Part shown: in pieces, positions 1 through 8,764 of the stretch
Layout of the letters: each line of letters begins with the position of its first letter
Position numbering within the stretch: the first letter of the stretch is position 1
DNA from: an uncultured Flavobacterium sp.
Lineage (GTDB): Bacteria > Bacteroidota > Bacteroidia > Flavobacteriales > Flavobacteriaceae
Length of the DNA: 21,604 nucleotides
Reading direction: 5' to 3'
Assembly: GCF_946481155.1 (NCBI RefSeq)
Contig: NZ_CAMLMK010000047.1
Coordinates: 1 to 21,604 of the forward strand
Notes under the pieces: model-generated
Database searches by the model: none
The model's input: the letters and a program-made list of their open reading frames with translations, nothing else
Told to the model about the DNA's origin: nothing
Made by a program: the position numbers and the translations under genes

Positions 1-2
1 TT

Positions 3-419
3 ACCCTGATTGGGGTGTTTTTGCTGGTGCTATTGCTGGCCTGCGTTCGCTTATTCGAAAAACACTTGTTTTATGATCCTTTTCTGGAATTTTTCAAAGG
101 CGAATTTCAAAATATGCAATTACCGCTTTACAACACTGCACAGCTTTTCCTGGGCTTACTTTTCCGCTATTTTTTAAATTCCGGTCTTTCTGTTGCTATT
201 ATTTATATTGTCTTCAAGGATGTGCAGCTCGTGAAAGTTGTTTCGCTGTTATATGCTGTTTTCTTCGTATTCCTGATTGCCGTTTTCTTTTGGGTCTTGA
301 ATTTTTCTGAAAAACCGGATTATATGGTACTCTTTTATGTAAGACGATTTTTGATTCAGCCTATTTTTCTGGTATTATTTCTACCTGCGTTTTATTATCA
401 GAAGAAAAATTCCGCTTAA
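3..419 (+). CDS. Exosortase F system-associated membrane protein (5' end outside window)
   Basis: This is the 3' part of a small integral membrane protein. The open frame runs in from the window edge (T-L-I-G-V-F-L-L...), and the GTG at 15 lies inside the first hydrophobic stretch, so the true start is probably upstream. About 139 residues are visible, with roughly four hydrophobic segments. The pattern of an 'LFYDPFLEFF' segment after the first helix, 'LLFRYFLNSGLS' in the middle and 'LFYVRRFLIQP' before the last helix matches my memory of the small protein encoded directly after exosortase XrtF in flavobacteria. XrtF is a predicted membrane protease/sortase that processes proteins carrying a C-terminal sorting tag. 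The role of the associated protein is unknown. The exosortase gene itself would lie just left of the window. No terminator separates it from the next gene, but a new promoter-like element follows at 478. Confidence 0.75.
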   Translation, partial: TLIGVFLLVLLLACVRLFEKHLFYDPFLEFFKGEFQNMQLPLYNTAQLFLGLLFRYFLNSGLSVAIIYIVFKDVQLVKVVSLLYAVFFVFLIAVFFWVLNFSEKPDYMVLFYVRRFLIQPIFLVLFLPAFYYQKKNSA

Positions 420-477
420 GAAAAGTGGGCGCAACTTCATTTAACAACAATTTAGTTTTCCATTTTAAAATATTACT

Positions 478-485
478 TACTTTTG
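478..485 (+). promoter_or_regulatory. Candidate -7 promoter element for the metal-handling cluster
   Basis: TACTTTTG matches the Bacteroidota -7 consensus TAnnTTTG and lies 19 bases before the ATG at 505, which predicts a leader of about 14 bases. I see no clear -33 TTG at the usual distance, so this rests on the -7 element and its position between two genes. Confidence 0.45.
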
Positions 486-504
486 TTGTGATTTTTTAAA
501 GAAG

Positions 505-936
505 ATGAAAATTAACAGGCATATAAGTTTTGTTTTGGCGATGCTGATATTGGTTTCCAATGTCGGATTAGCTTTTAATGTGCACTATTGCGGAGGCGAA
601 CTGGCAGAGATTTCATTGGATTATAAAAAGTCAGAACCTTGTATTGCAGATAAAGTTGAAAAAGAAAACGCCTGCTGTGCCACTTCCGATGAGCACGACA
701 GCTGCTGCACGAATAACAAGGTAGATATCAAAAAAACGATTTCCGATGAGGTTATCGTAAAGAGCTTCCAGCTCGATTTAGGGGTTTTTACCTTTATGGA
801 AGAATGGAAACCTGCCACTATTACAGCGGTTGAAGAAGAAGTTATTAAAAGCAATGAAGCTTCGTTTTATTGCGACAGTAACGCACCGCCGCTCTACAAA
901 CTCTATTGCAAGTATATTTTCTACGACAGATTTTAA
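505..936 (+). CDS. HYC/CC/PP-type Cys-rich secreted protein
   Basis: Small exported protein of 143 residues. Residues 1-23 form a signal peptide or membrane anchor. The mature part has a 'HYCGG' motif (Cys29), a central Cys-rich stretch with Cys46 and two vicinal pairs (57-58 and 67-68), Cys123, a 'NAPPLY' motif at 126-131 and Cys135. The order HYC, CC, PP matches a family named for these motifs in Bacteroidota genomes. Its biochemical role is not established. The vicinal cysteines and the 'HDSCC' stretch suggest binding of soft metals such as copper, which is inference. It is first in a cluster with a TonB-dependent receptor (gap 59 bases) and an HMA protein, which supports a metal-related role in the periplasm or outer membrane. 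ATG 505 is preferred because it starts the hydrophobic signal and sits just behind a TAnnTTTG element. Confidence 0.75.
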   Translation: MKINRHISFVLAMLILVSNVGLAFNVHYCGGELAEISLDYKKSEPCIADKVEKENACCATSDEHDSCCTNNKVDIKKTISDEVIVKSFQLDLGVFTFMEEWKPATITAVEEEVIKSNEASFYCDSNAPPLYKLYCKYIFYDRF

Positions 937-995
937 TGCTTTGAATTTTCCGAAACTATCGGAATAAAACCATTTCAAACATTAAAATCAAAATC

Positions 996-3236
996 ATGTA
1001 TAAGTATTTAACGATTTTCCTCGTGCTGATTGCCAATGCGGTTTCAGCTCAGGAAAATGTGTCGGGAACAGTGACCGACCAAAAAAATAATCCATTGCCG
1101 GGCGCTTCGATCGTTTGGAAAGATACTACAATAGGTGTATCAGCCGATGAAAGCGGCAAATTTGTCCTGCCAATGAATCCGGGGAGCCATGAAATTACCG
1201 TGAGCTATATTGGCTACGAGACGATTGACCTAATGGTTCACGAACCGAAAACCTTAATAATTCAGTTAAAAGCTGTAAAATCACTTGAGGGAGTAGTGGT
1301 AGAAACCAAACGAAATTCACTACAGAAATCCTATGTTAAAACCGCCAATGTGACCACGATGGGCAGCAAGGAATTGCTCAAAGCAGCCTGTTGTAATCTT
1401 TCGGAAAGCTTTGAAACCAATCCGTCTATCGATGTAAACTTCGCCGATGCGGTTACGGGAAGTAAACAAATTAAAATGCTTGGACTCACCAGTGCCTATA
1501 TATTAATGAGCGAAGGAAATATTCCTGTCGTAAGAGGGGCGCTGCAAACCAACGGATTCTCATTTGTGCCGGGGCCATGGGTTTCCAGTATTCAGATTAC
1601 CAAAGGAGCGGGTAGTGTTACTCAAGGTTACGAGAGTATTTCGGGGCAAATTAACTATGAATTGCTCAATCCTAAGGATGCTGAACCTTTTTTCGCAAAC
1701 ATTTATGGTTCTAATGATGGACGGTATGAAATGAATCTTCATTTTAAAAATGATTACAACGATAAACTGAGCTCAATAGTGATGGTGCATGGAAACACCA
1801 GAAACACGAAAGCAGATATGAATCACGATCATTTTTTAGACAATCCACTTGGGCAGCAAGTCAATTTTTTAAACAGATGGCAATACAATAATGCAGAAAA
1901 AGGCATTATCAGTTTTTTAAATGTCAAATATTTTAAAGACGAAAGAATTGGCGGTCAGGAACATTATGATCCGGACCATGAGGATATGAGCAATATGGCG
2001 TGGGGAAGTAAGGTGTTGACCGATAAAATCGAACTGTCTAACAAAACAGGTTATGTTTTCCCCGATATGCCTTTTCAGAGTATTGGTTTTCAAAATGCGT
2101 TTCAATACAACAAAGTACATGCGCAATACGGAAACAATATCCATCATAGCCATCATAAAAGCTACCTTTCAAACTTGTTGTTCAACTCTATTATTAACAA
2201 CACAAAAAATAAATTTGTTACAGGAGTTTCTTTTGCCTATGACCAATTTGAAGAGCATGTGGAGCTGAATTTCAGTAAAGATTTTTCACGTATTGATAAT
2301 TCAATAGGTGCTTTTTTTGAATATTCATTTGATAATTTAAAAAACATGAGCTTTGTTTTAGGCGCTAGAGTAGATAATCACAACCGGTTAGGAGTGTTTT
2401 TTACACCCCGAATGCACTTTAAATACAATCCGTTTGAGAAAACTGTTTTCAGACTATCGGCCGGAAGAGGAAAACGAACAGCTAATATTTTTTCCGAAAA
2501 CCAGCAGCTTTTAGCCAGTTCAAGAGTATTTTCCATCCTGGACTCAGGAAACGGAGCCTACGGGTTAGACCCTGAAATTGCCTGGAATTACGGATTCAGC
2601 TTTATGCAGGGCTTCCAATTATTTGGCAAAAAGGCGGAAGTGACTTTAGATTACTACAGAACTGATTTTCAAAACCAGGCAGTGGTCGATTTAGATTATA
2701 GTCCGCAACAGGTGATTTTTCATAATCTGGACGGAAAATCACATGCAAACAGCCTGCAAATTGATTTCAATGTCGATTTAATGACGCATTTATCGGTCCG
2801 TACCGCTTATAAATTCTACGATATTCAAACCGACTATCTGTCGGGTACTCTCGAACGTCCTTTACAGGCGAAGCACCGTTTTTTTACCAATTTGGCGTAT
2901 GAAACGCATATCAGGGAAAAAGGGAAACAATGGAAATTTGATTTCACCTATAACTGGATGGGCAAACAGCGTCTTCCGAATACCAGTACCAACCCGGCTC
3001 CTTATCAATTGGGCGAATACTCTAATCCGTTTTCGGTAATGAATGCGCAGATTACCAGAACATTCTCAAGTGTGTTTGAAGTGTACGTCGGAGGAGAAAA
3101 TATTGGGAATTACAAACAAAAAAATGCAATTTTAAGTGCTGACGATCCGTTTGGTACGTATTTTGACAGTTCTATGGTATATGCTCCGGTTTTCGGGCAA
3201 ATGTATTATGCGGGTATCCGATTTAAAATAAAATAA
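996..3236 (+). CDS. TonB-dependent outer membrane receptor, probable metal (copper) type
   Basis: Outer-membrane beta-barrel transporter of 746 residues, a normal length for the family. Order: signal peptide 1-18 (ending 'VSAQ'), a carboxypeptidase-regulatory-like domain at about 20-95 ('GTVTDQKNNPLPGASIVWK'), a plug domain at about 105-225, then a barrel ending in the aromatic/charged strand 'YAGIRFKIK'. The plug carries a vicinal cysteine pair (132-133, 'KAACCNLSESF'), unusual in sugar-type SusC proteins. Predicted outer loops are rich in His and Asp: 'HYDPDHEDM' near 322 and 'HHSHHK' near 383. TonB receptors use the proton-motive force via TonB-ExbBD to import bound ligands. Flanking Cys-rich and HMA genes make a metal ion or metal complex the likely ligand, probably copper, by inference. 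It probably shares a transcript with its two neighbours. Function as a TonB receptor is near certain; the substrate is not. Confidence 0.88.
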   Translation: MYKYLTIFLVLIANAVSAQENVSGTVTDQKNNPLPGASIVWKDTTIGVSADESGKFVLPMNPGSHEITVSYIGYETIDLMVHEPKTLIIQLKAVKSLEGVVVETKRNSLQKSYVKTANVTTMGSKELLKAACCNLSESFETNPSIDVNFADAVTGSKQIKMLGLTSAYILMSEGNIPVVRGALQTNGFSFVPGPWVSSIQITKGAGSVTQGYESISGQINYELLNPKDAEPFFANIYGSNDGRYEMNLHFKNDYNDKLSSIVMVHGNTRNTKADMNHDHFLDNPLGQQVNFLNRWQYNNAEKGIISFLNVKYFKDERIGGQEHYDPDHEDMSNMAWGSKVLTDKIELSNKTGYVFPDMPFQSIGFQNAFQYNKVHAQYGNNIHHSHHKSYLSNLLFNSIINNTKNKFVTGVSFAYDQFEEHVELNFSKDFSRIDNSIGAFFEYSFDNLKNMSFVLGARVDNHNRLGVFFTPRMHFKYNPFEKTVFRLSAGRGKRTANIFSENQQLLASSRVFSILDSGNGAYGLDPEIAWNYGFSFMQGFQLFGKKAEVTLDYYRTDFQNQAVVDLDYSPQQVIFHNLDGKSHANSLQIDFNVDLMTHLSVRTAYKFYDIQTDYLSGTLERPLQAKHRFFTNLAYETHIREKGKQWKFDFTYNWMGKQRLPNTSTNPAPYQLGEYSNPFSVMNAQITRTFSSVFEVYVGGENIGNYKQKNAILSADDPFGTYFDSSMVYAPVFGQMYYAGIRFKIK

Positions 3237-3277
3237 TTATAATTGCACAGGTTTTCAAACCTTTAAAAAATAAAAAC

Positions 3278-3616
3278 ATGAGACAAATTATAGTAATGCT
3301 GTTAGTTTCGCTATTCGGACTTACAGTGCAGGCACAGGAAAAAAAGAAGAAAAATGCAAAAGCGGAAGTTGAAGTAAAAGGCAACTGCGAAATGTGTAAA
3401 AAACGAATCGAAAAGGCGGCTTATTCCGTTTCAGGCGTAAAATCGGCGGTATGGCATTCCGATGACCAGATGCTTCATTTGATTCTCAATGAAGAAAAAT
3501 GTTCGGCAATCGAAGTTGAGAAAGTGATAGCTAAAGCCGGTCACGATACTAAAAACGCGAAGGCTTCTGATGCAGAATATTCCAACCTCCATGCCTGTTG
3601 CCAGTATGAGCGATAA
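3278..3616 (+). CDS. Periplasmic heavy-metal-associated (HMA) domain protein
   Basis: Secreted protein of 112 residues. A signal peptide (1-20, ending 'VQAQ') is followed by a Lys-rich stretch and one HMA ferredoxin-like domain. The metal-binding loop is 'GNCEMC' (Cys37 and Cys40, CxxC), followed by the helix 'KKRIEKAAYSVSGV', as in copper chaperones and P-type ATPase HMA domains. The C-terminus adds a Cys-Cys pair at 107-108, and Cys75 sits in the middle. HMA domains of this kind bind Cu(I) or similar soft metals and pass them between partners. The gene lies 41 bases behind the receptor and is closed by a strong terminator at 3629-3660, so it is the last gene of the cluster. Partner and metal are inferred from context. 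Confidence 0.85.
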   Translation: MRQIIVMLLVSLFGLTVQAQEKKKKNAKAEVEVKGNCEMCKKRIEKAAYSVSGVKSAVWHSDDQMLHLILNEEKCSAIEVEKVIAKAGHDTKNAKASDAEYSNLHACCQYER

Positions 3617-3628
3617 GCTAAAGAAATA

Positions 3629-3660
3629 AAAAAAGCCCTGATTTTTCACAGGGCTTTTTT
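3629..3660 (+). terminator. Rho-independent terminator after the HMA gene
   Basis: A perfect 12-base inverted repeat whose core is GCCCTG/CAGGGC, with an 8-base loop. A-rich sequence precedes it and a T-run follows the stem, 12 bases after the HMA stop codon. Confidence 0.85.
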
Positions 3661-3676
3661 TATTTCTTTTCATGTT

Positions 3677-3707
3677 ATTTAATTCAGAATACAATTTAAT
3701 TCAGAAT
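3677..3707. repeat. Short tandem direct repeat, 14 bases twice
   Basis: ATTTAATTCAGAAT occurs at 3677-3690 and again at 3694-3707, separated by ACA (17-base period). It lies between two convergent terminators, so a role in transcription initiation is unlikely. No function is evident. Confidence 0.6.
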
Positions 3708-3779
3708 CGCACGTTAATGCCATACGCATTATATAGATCATGCAAAAATTGGGTAAATTTAGTTAGTTAAATTAATTGA

Positions 3780-3810
3780 AAAAGCCGTTCAGGATTCCTG
3801 AACGGCTTTT
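3780..3810 (-). terminator. Terminator of the MG2/plug gene, probably bidirectional
   Basis: A 14-base inverted repeat (AAAAGCCGTTCAGG / CCTGAACGGCTTTT) with a short loop, starting 2 bases beyond the stop codon of the minus-strand gene. On the minus strand the stem ends in a run of T. On the plus strand it also ends in TTTT, so it may stop read-through from the convergent metal cluster. Confidence 0.85.
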
Positions 3811-3812
3811 GT

Positions 3813-6197
3813 TTATTGCGGTATTTCAAGGGTTTTTATTTCACATATGATTTGCCCGTCGGAGGAAATTCCTTCTATAATTACTTTTACTTTTGCCTGA
3901 TAAAGATTCGGGATAGCAAATTTGAAAGTGCCATTCGTATCGGTTGCAACTTTTGGGATCCAGTTTATCGTTCCGTAGGCTTGAAAACCGTTATCTCTGA
4001 AGCTGGTATATTTCGGGGTAACGAACTCTGTCCATGGCTGAAAACCGTCTTCAACTACTATTGATCCCGATTTTATTCTTGTTGATGATCGTACTGCATC
4101 AATACCTTTTTTGGTATAGATCCGGATTACACCATTACTGGCATTCATGCCTCCACCGTAACCTCTTTTATTAACATAGATTTCATCGATATAAATCAGA
4201 CTGTAATTTAACAGGAGATTGAAATCACTTACCGGGACATCGTCCATAAATACTGCGGGGCTTTTAGTGCCTAAGAAAGAGGTGGCAACACGGCCCACGA
4301 TAATGACATTTCCTGCTTCTGTACTTACATCATAACCATGGCTGGCAATAAACTGTAATACGTCCCGAAAAGAAGTCGCATCTTTCTCAGAAATCTTATA
4401 ACCTTTCGACATCCCATTTCCGAAGCGCTGACTGTTGGTCAGTGCCGGTTTCTTTTTCGCGCCGGTTACTGAAATGCTGTCAAGAAGAGTGGTATTTGCT
4501 ATCTGAGGAAAGAATCCGTCTTCATTACTCTTAATATCCTTGAATATTGTGGGACATAGAGTACTTTCTGATGTAAACCGCTTGTTGAAATTTCTTTTAT
4601 TGTTAGTAATCGAGCAAGCCATTTTCATCTCATCCATTTTGCCTTTTTTGTTTAGCAGGCTGAAATGTATTTTGGTGGAGTCTGTTGCATAAAGGTTCTT
4701 GAAGTAAAACTCATTAGTGTCTGTAATTGAGGTAAATTCATTAATGCCAAAAACCAGGGAAGTAAGGTTGACTTTGTAATCAGCTTTATTGCTTAACTCG
4801 GTATTTATTTTCCCTCGTATGTTTAATCCGTTATCAAATTCATAGTTTTCTTTTGGAAGGGTATAGAGAATAGCCTTCCAATCGTATTTAGATTGCGAGG
4901 TTATTAATATGTTGTCCAGTTCAAAGTGCTTATTTCGGTTGAAATCACTTAGAAAATAAGCTCCGCCCGGAATATTTTGTTTTAAATCACTAAATACCTT
5001 GGCGTTGTATATGTTTTGTGACCCGTTGTCATAAAGCGCGTTTTCCGGTAAGACAGAAATACTCATTTCGGCAAGCGGTAGTGAGGTGATTCCGTTGATG
5101 TGGATGGAGTCGTTGGCACTTAGGGCAACCTGTAAATCTGTTTTACTGTTTGTGTACTGTTGTTTATAAATAACCCTTTCTCCAATTTTAGAAAGATTCT
5201 TGTCCAATAGATAAATAGTGTTTACTCCGCCCGAAAACAATTCAGTGGGTATCGAAATGGTTTTCTCGGTTTTATTATCAAAAGAGAATTCCAGGTATGA
5301 TGCCGAATTGTTTTTTTGTACTACAATTGAATGACGTTCATTGTTTACGGATGCTAAAGTTCGCTCATTTGTTTTTATTTTCAAGATGGCTTTGTCTGAA
5401 AAAGTATAGCTGTTTACTGAAAAAGTGATGCCGTTTAGTGTAGGTTGAGGCAGTGTTTTTTCTATAGTTTTTTCGTTTAATTTGATGATCGCCTTGTACG
5501 TTTCATTATGTTTCATGACGATGTCAAATTTACCATAACCAAAAGCGTTCGTAGAGAAAGTAGTGATAACAGTTCCTTTTGAATCGTATACTGTACCATC
5601 TTTTACTGCCACACCATTATTATTGCAGTCTTTAACCTGAATGGCTACAGTATTTATTACACCTTCGAGAAGGACGCCGCTTTCCGGAGAAAAAGTCATG
5701 CCAACACTTGCGTAGTTAATTTCTGTGGTGGTTATTTTTTTGTTTTCAGAAGGATTTAAGATGTAGATTTTGTAAACAGATGATTCGTCCTCCGAAAAAT
5801 TATTCATGTAGTTCGTGAATACCTGAAGGTAATATTTTCCGGTTTTGTATTTGGGATCCAGCGGAATACTTCCTTCAAAAGTGCTGTTCTCAGCATAAAA
5901 AAGGAAGGATTTTATTTTCAATCCATTTTCATCCAGAAGAGTTACAAATACGTTCGAGGTTGGGTCATACGGCAAACCTGTTTTCTTCTCGGTGATATAT
6001 CCTTTAAGCCAAATTTTATCAGTGGTCAGGAATTGATTTTTATTCAAATGCAGATGAATATTTTCCCTGTCCAATTTGAAATAATTGGTAATTGCGGTCG
6101 ATACCTTGTCCTGGTTTTGCAGCATCGGTGCCTGGGAAAAACCTGCCATTGATAAAAGAAACACTAGAATCAGGAAGAATATTTTAGGAGTCTTCAT
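3813..6197 (-). CDS. Secreted MG2-like protein with an isolated TonB plug domain
   Basis: Exported protein of 794 residues. I start it at the ATG at 6197, which opens the signal peptide ('MKTPKIFFLILVFLLSMAGFSQ'-like). A TTG eight codons upstream would overlap a promoter-like TACCTTTG. Near the N-terminus a macroglobulin MG2-like beta domain is suggested by 'HLHLNKNQFLTTDKIWLKGYI' followed by 'TGKYYLQVFTNYM'. The middle is a beta-rich region without clear identity. Near the C-terminus, about 570-697, is a TonB-receptor plug-like domain: 'FRDVLQFIASHGYDV', then 'PAVFMDDVPV', then 'GMNASNGVIRIYTKKG', the typical SusC plug ending. Only about 97 residues follow, far too few for a barrel. Proteins of this build are common in flavobacteria; their function is unknown to me. 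It is a single gene with its own promoter and terminator. Confidence 0.75.
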   Translation of the reverse strand: MKTPKIFFLILVFLLSMAGFSQAPMLQNQDKVSTAITNYFKLDRENIHLHLNKNQFLTTDKIWLKGYITEKKTGLPYDPTSNVFVTLLDENGLKIKSFLFYAENSTFEGSIPLDPKYKTGKYYLQVFTNYMNNFSEDESSVYKIYILNPSENKKITTTEINYASVGMTFSPESGVLLEGVINTVAIQVKDCNNNGVAVKDGTVYDSKGTVITTFSTNAFGYGKFDIVMKHNETYKAIIKLNEKTIEKTLPQPTLNGITFSVNSYTFSDKAILKIKTNERTLASVNNERHSIVVQKNNSASYLEFSFDNKTEKTISIPTELFSGGVNTIYLLDKNLSKIGERVIYKQQYTNSKTDLQVALSANDSIHINGITSLPLAEMSISVLPENALYDNGSQNIYNAKVFSDLKQNIPGGAYFLSDFNRNKHFELDNILITSQSKYDWKAILYTLPKENYEFDNGLNIRGKINTELSNKADYKVNLTSLVFGINEFTSITDTNEFYFKNLYATDSTKIHFSLLNKKGKMDEMKMACSITNNKRNFNKRFTSESTLCPTIFKDIKSNEDGFFPQIANTTLLDSISVTGAKKKPALTNSQRFGNGMSKGYKISEKDATSFRDVLQFIASHGYDVSTEAGNVIIVGRVATSFLGTKSPAVFMDDVPVSDFNLLLNYSLIYIDEIYVNKRGYGGGMNASNGVIRIYTKKGIDAVRSSTRIKSGSIVVEDGFQPWTEFVTPKYTSFRDNGFQAYGTINWIPKVATDTNGTFKFAIPNLYQAKVKVIIEGISSDGQIICEIKTLEIPQ

Positions 6198-6218
6198 TGT
6201 CAGATAATTTATTTCGCG

Positions 6219-6226
6219 CAAAGGTA
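6219..6226 (-). promoter_or_regulatory. Candidate -7 element for the MG2/plug gene
   Basis: Read on the minus strand this is TACCTTTG, a match to TAnnTTTG, 21 bases before the chosen ATG at 6197. It directly adjoins the T-run of the groEL terminator. No clear -33 element is visible. Confidence 0.45.
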
Positions 6227-6227
6227 T

Positions 6228-6260
6228 AAAAAAACTGCCTGAATTTTAGCCCAGGCAGTT
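6228..6260 (-). terminator. groEL terminator
   Basis: Inverted repeat AACTGCCTG (6233-6241) with CAGGCAGTT (6252-6260). On the minus strand a run of seven T follows the stem. It begins 26 bases after the groEL stop. Confidence 0.85.
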
Positions 6261-6286
6261 GTGTGAATAGTATTTATTGTAAGTAA

Positions 6287-7930
<1,644 letters not shown>

Positions 7931-7955
7931 TTAGTTGATTTTGTAATTAAGTTAT

Positions 7956-8231
7956 TTAGATAATTGCTAAGATGTCATCCTCACGCATAATCAAATAATC
8001 CTTGCCTTCAAATTTTAAATCGGTTCCGGCATATTTCCCGTATAAAACAGTGTCGCCAACTTTTACAGTCATAGTGTGGTCTTTAGTTCCGTTTCCAACA
8101 GCCATAACGATACCTTTTTGTGGTTTTTCTTTTGCTGTGTCGGGAATGAAGATTCCGGAGGCAGTTTGGGTTTCCGCTGCCATTGGTTCTACAAGAACGC
8201 GGTCTGAAAGTGGTTTAATGTTTAATGCCAT
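7956..8231 (-). CDS. groES: Co-chaperonin GroES (10 kDa)
   Basis: Lid of the GroEL folding chamber, 91 residues as usual for the family. The N-terminal '[12 protein letters not shown]' signature, the mobile loop '[23 protein letters not shown]', and the C-terminal '[13 protein letters not shown]' are all present. It is the first gene of the groES-groEL operon. The 138-base gap to secG holds the secG terminator and the presumed groES promoter. No CIRCE element (TTAGCACTC-N9-GAGTGCTAA) is present, so HrcA control is not supported. A -24/-12-like sequence lies at 8275-8291. Confidence 0.98.
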   Translation of the reverse strand: MALNIKPLSDRVLVEPMAAETQTASGIFIPDTAKEKPQKGIVMAVGNGTKDHTMTVKVGDTVLYGKYAGTDLKFEGKDYLIMREDDILAII

Positions 8232-8274
8232 AAGTATATGTATTTATGTTATTATTATTGATTGTCTCTTTTTT

Positions 8275-8291
8275 TTCAGAAATTATGCCAA
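8275..8291 (-). promoter_or_regulatory. Possible sigma-54 (-24/-12) element ahead of groES
   Basis: Read on the minus strand the sequence is TTGGCATAATTTCTGAA. The -24 half (TTGGCA) is strong and the spacing to the -12 half is right, but the -12 half is CTGA rather than TTGC. It would place the start site near 8264 and give a leader of about 32 bases. No TAnnTTTG element is visible in this gap. Tentative. Confidence 0.3.
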
Positions 8292-8319
8292 GCGCTAAAA
8301 ACTGACATTATTTCCTATA

Positions 8320-8350
8320 AAAAATGCCAGCATTGTCAGGCTGGCATTTT
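8320..8350 (-). terminator. secG operon terminator
   Basis: Inverted repeat AAAATGCCAGC / GCTGGCATTTT around an 8-base loop. On the minus strand the stem runs into a T-run. It sits about 20 bases after the secG stop and separates the envelope operon from groES-groEL. Confidence 0.8.
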
Positions 8351-8369
8351 AAAAGCATTTTGCTGGTAA

Positions 8370-8753
8370 TTATTTTGCAGCTTCTTCTGTTGCAGCCGGA
8401 GCAGCATCAGTTGTAGCAGGTGTTTCTTGTGCAGGAGCTCCCGGAGTTGCGGTTGTCGCAGCAGGCGCTGGTACAGGTGCCGGAGCAGTAGTGCTGTTAT
8501 CAATGATTTTTGAAGCATTGTCGCCCAGGTTGCCTGTGAAGCTTAAACTTGATAATAAGATTAAAGCGATTAACAAACCTGCTAATGTCCATGTGCTTTT
8601 GTCTAAGAAATCATTTGTTTTCTGTACACCACCCATCATTTGTGATCCACCAATTGCTGAAGATAAACCTCCACCTTTAGGGTTTTGAACCATAACTACT
8701 ACTACAAGTAAAAAACATACGATTGTGATTAACACTAAAAAAATTGAAAACAT
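8370..8753 (-). CDS. secG: Protein translocase subunit SecG
   Basis: Small inner-membrane subunit of the SecYEG channel that aids protein export. Two transmembrane helices are visible (about 2-21 and 54-72), with the family's 'VQNPKGGGLSSAIGG' loop between them and 'KTNDFLDKSTW' before the second helix. The protein is 127 residues. The last 40 or so form a low-complexity Pro/Ala/Thr tail, ending Glu-Glu-Ala-Ala-Lys, absent from shorter SecG proteins. It is the last gene of a minus-strand cluster, 11 bases behind the TPR gene, and is followed by a terminator. Confidence 0.95.
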   Translation of the reverse strand: MFSIFLVLITIVCFLLVVVVMVQNPKGGGLSSAIGGSQMMGGVQKTNDFLDKSTWTLAGLLIALILLSSLSFTGNLGDNASKIIDNSTTAPAPVPAPAATTATPGAPAQETPATTDAAPAATEEAAK

Positions 8754-8764
8754 ATTTTAAATCT

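Noticed and set aside
3248..3261. Small inverted repeat between the receptor and the HMA gene
   Set aside because: The stem is only about five A/T-rich pairs with no T-run; too weak for a terminator between two co-directional genes.
6198..6221. Upstream TTG start adding eight residues to the MG2/plug protein
   Set aside because: The TTG overlaps the candidate -7 element and precedes the signal peptide; the ATG at 6197 fits better.
8232..8369. CIRCE operator for HrcA ahead of groES
   Set aside because: AGCGCTAA resembles part of one half-site, but no second half at the 9-base spacing exists.
8336..8518. Leu/Gln-rich 60-codon frame overlapping the end of secG
   Set aside because: It is an alternative frame of the repetitive Ala/Pro/Thr tail of SecG and of the terminator behind it.
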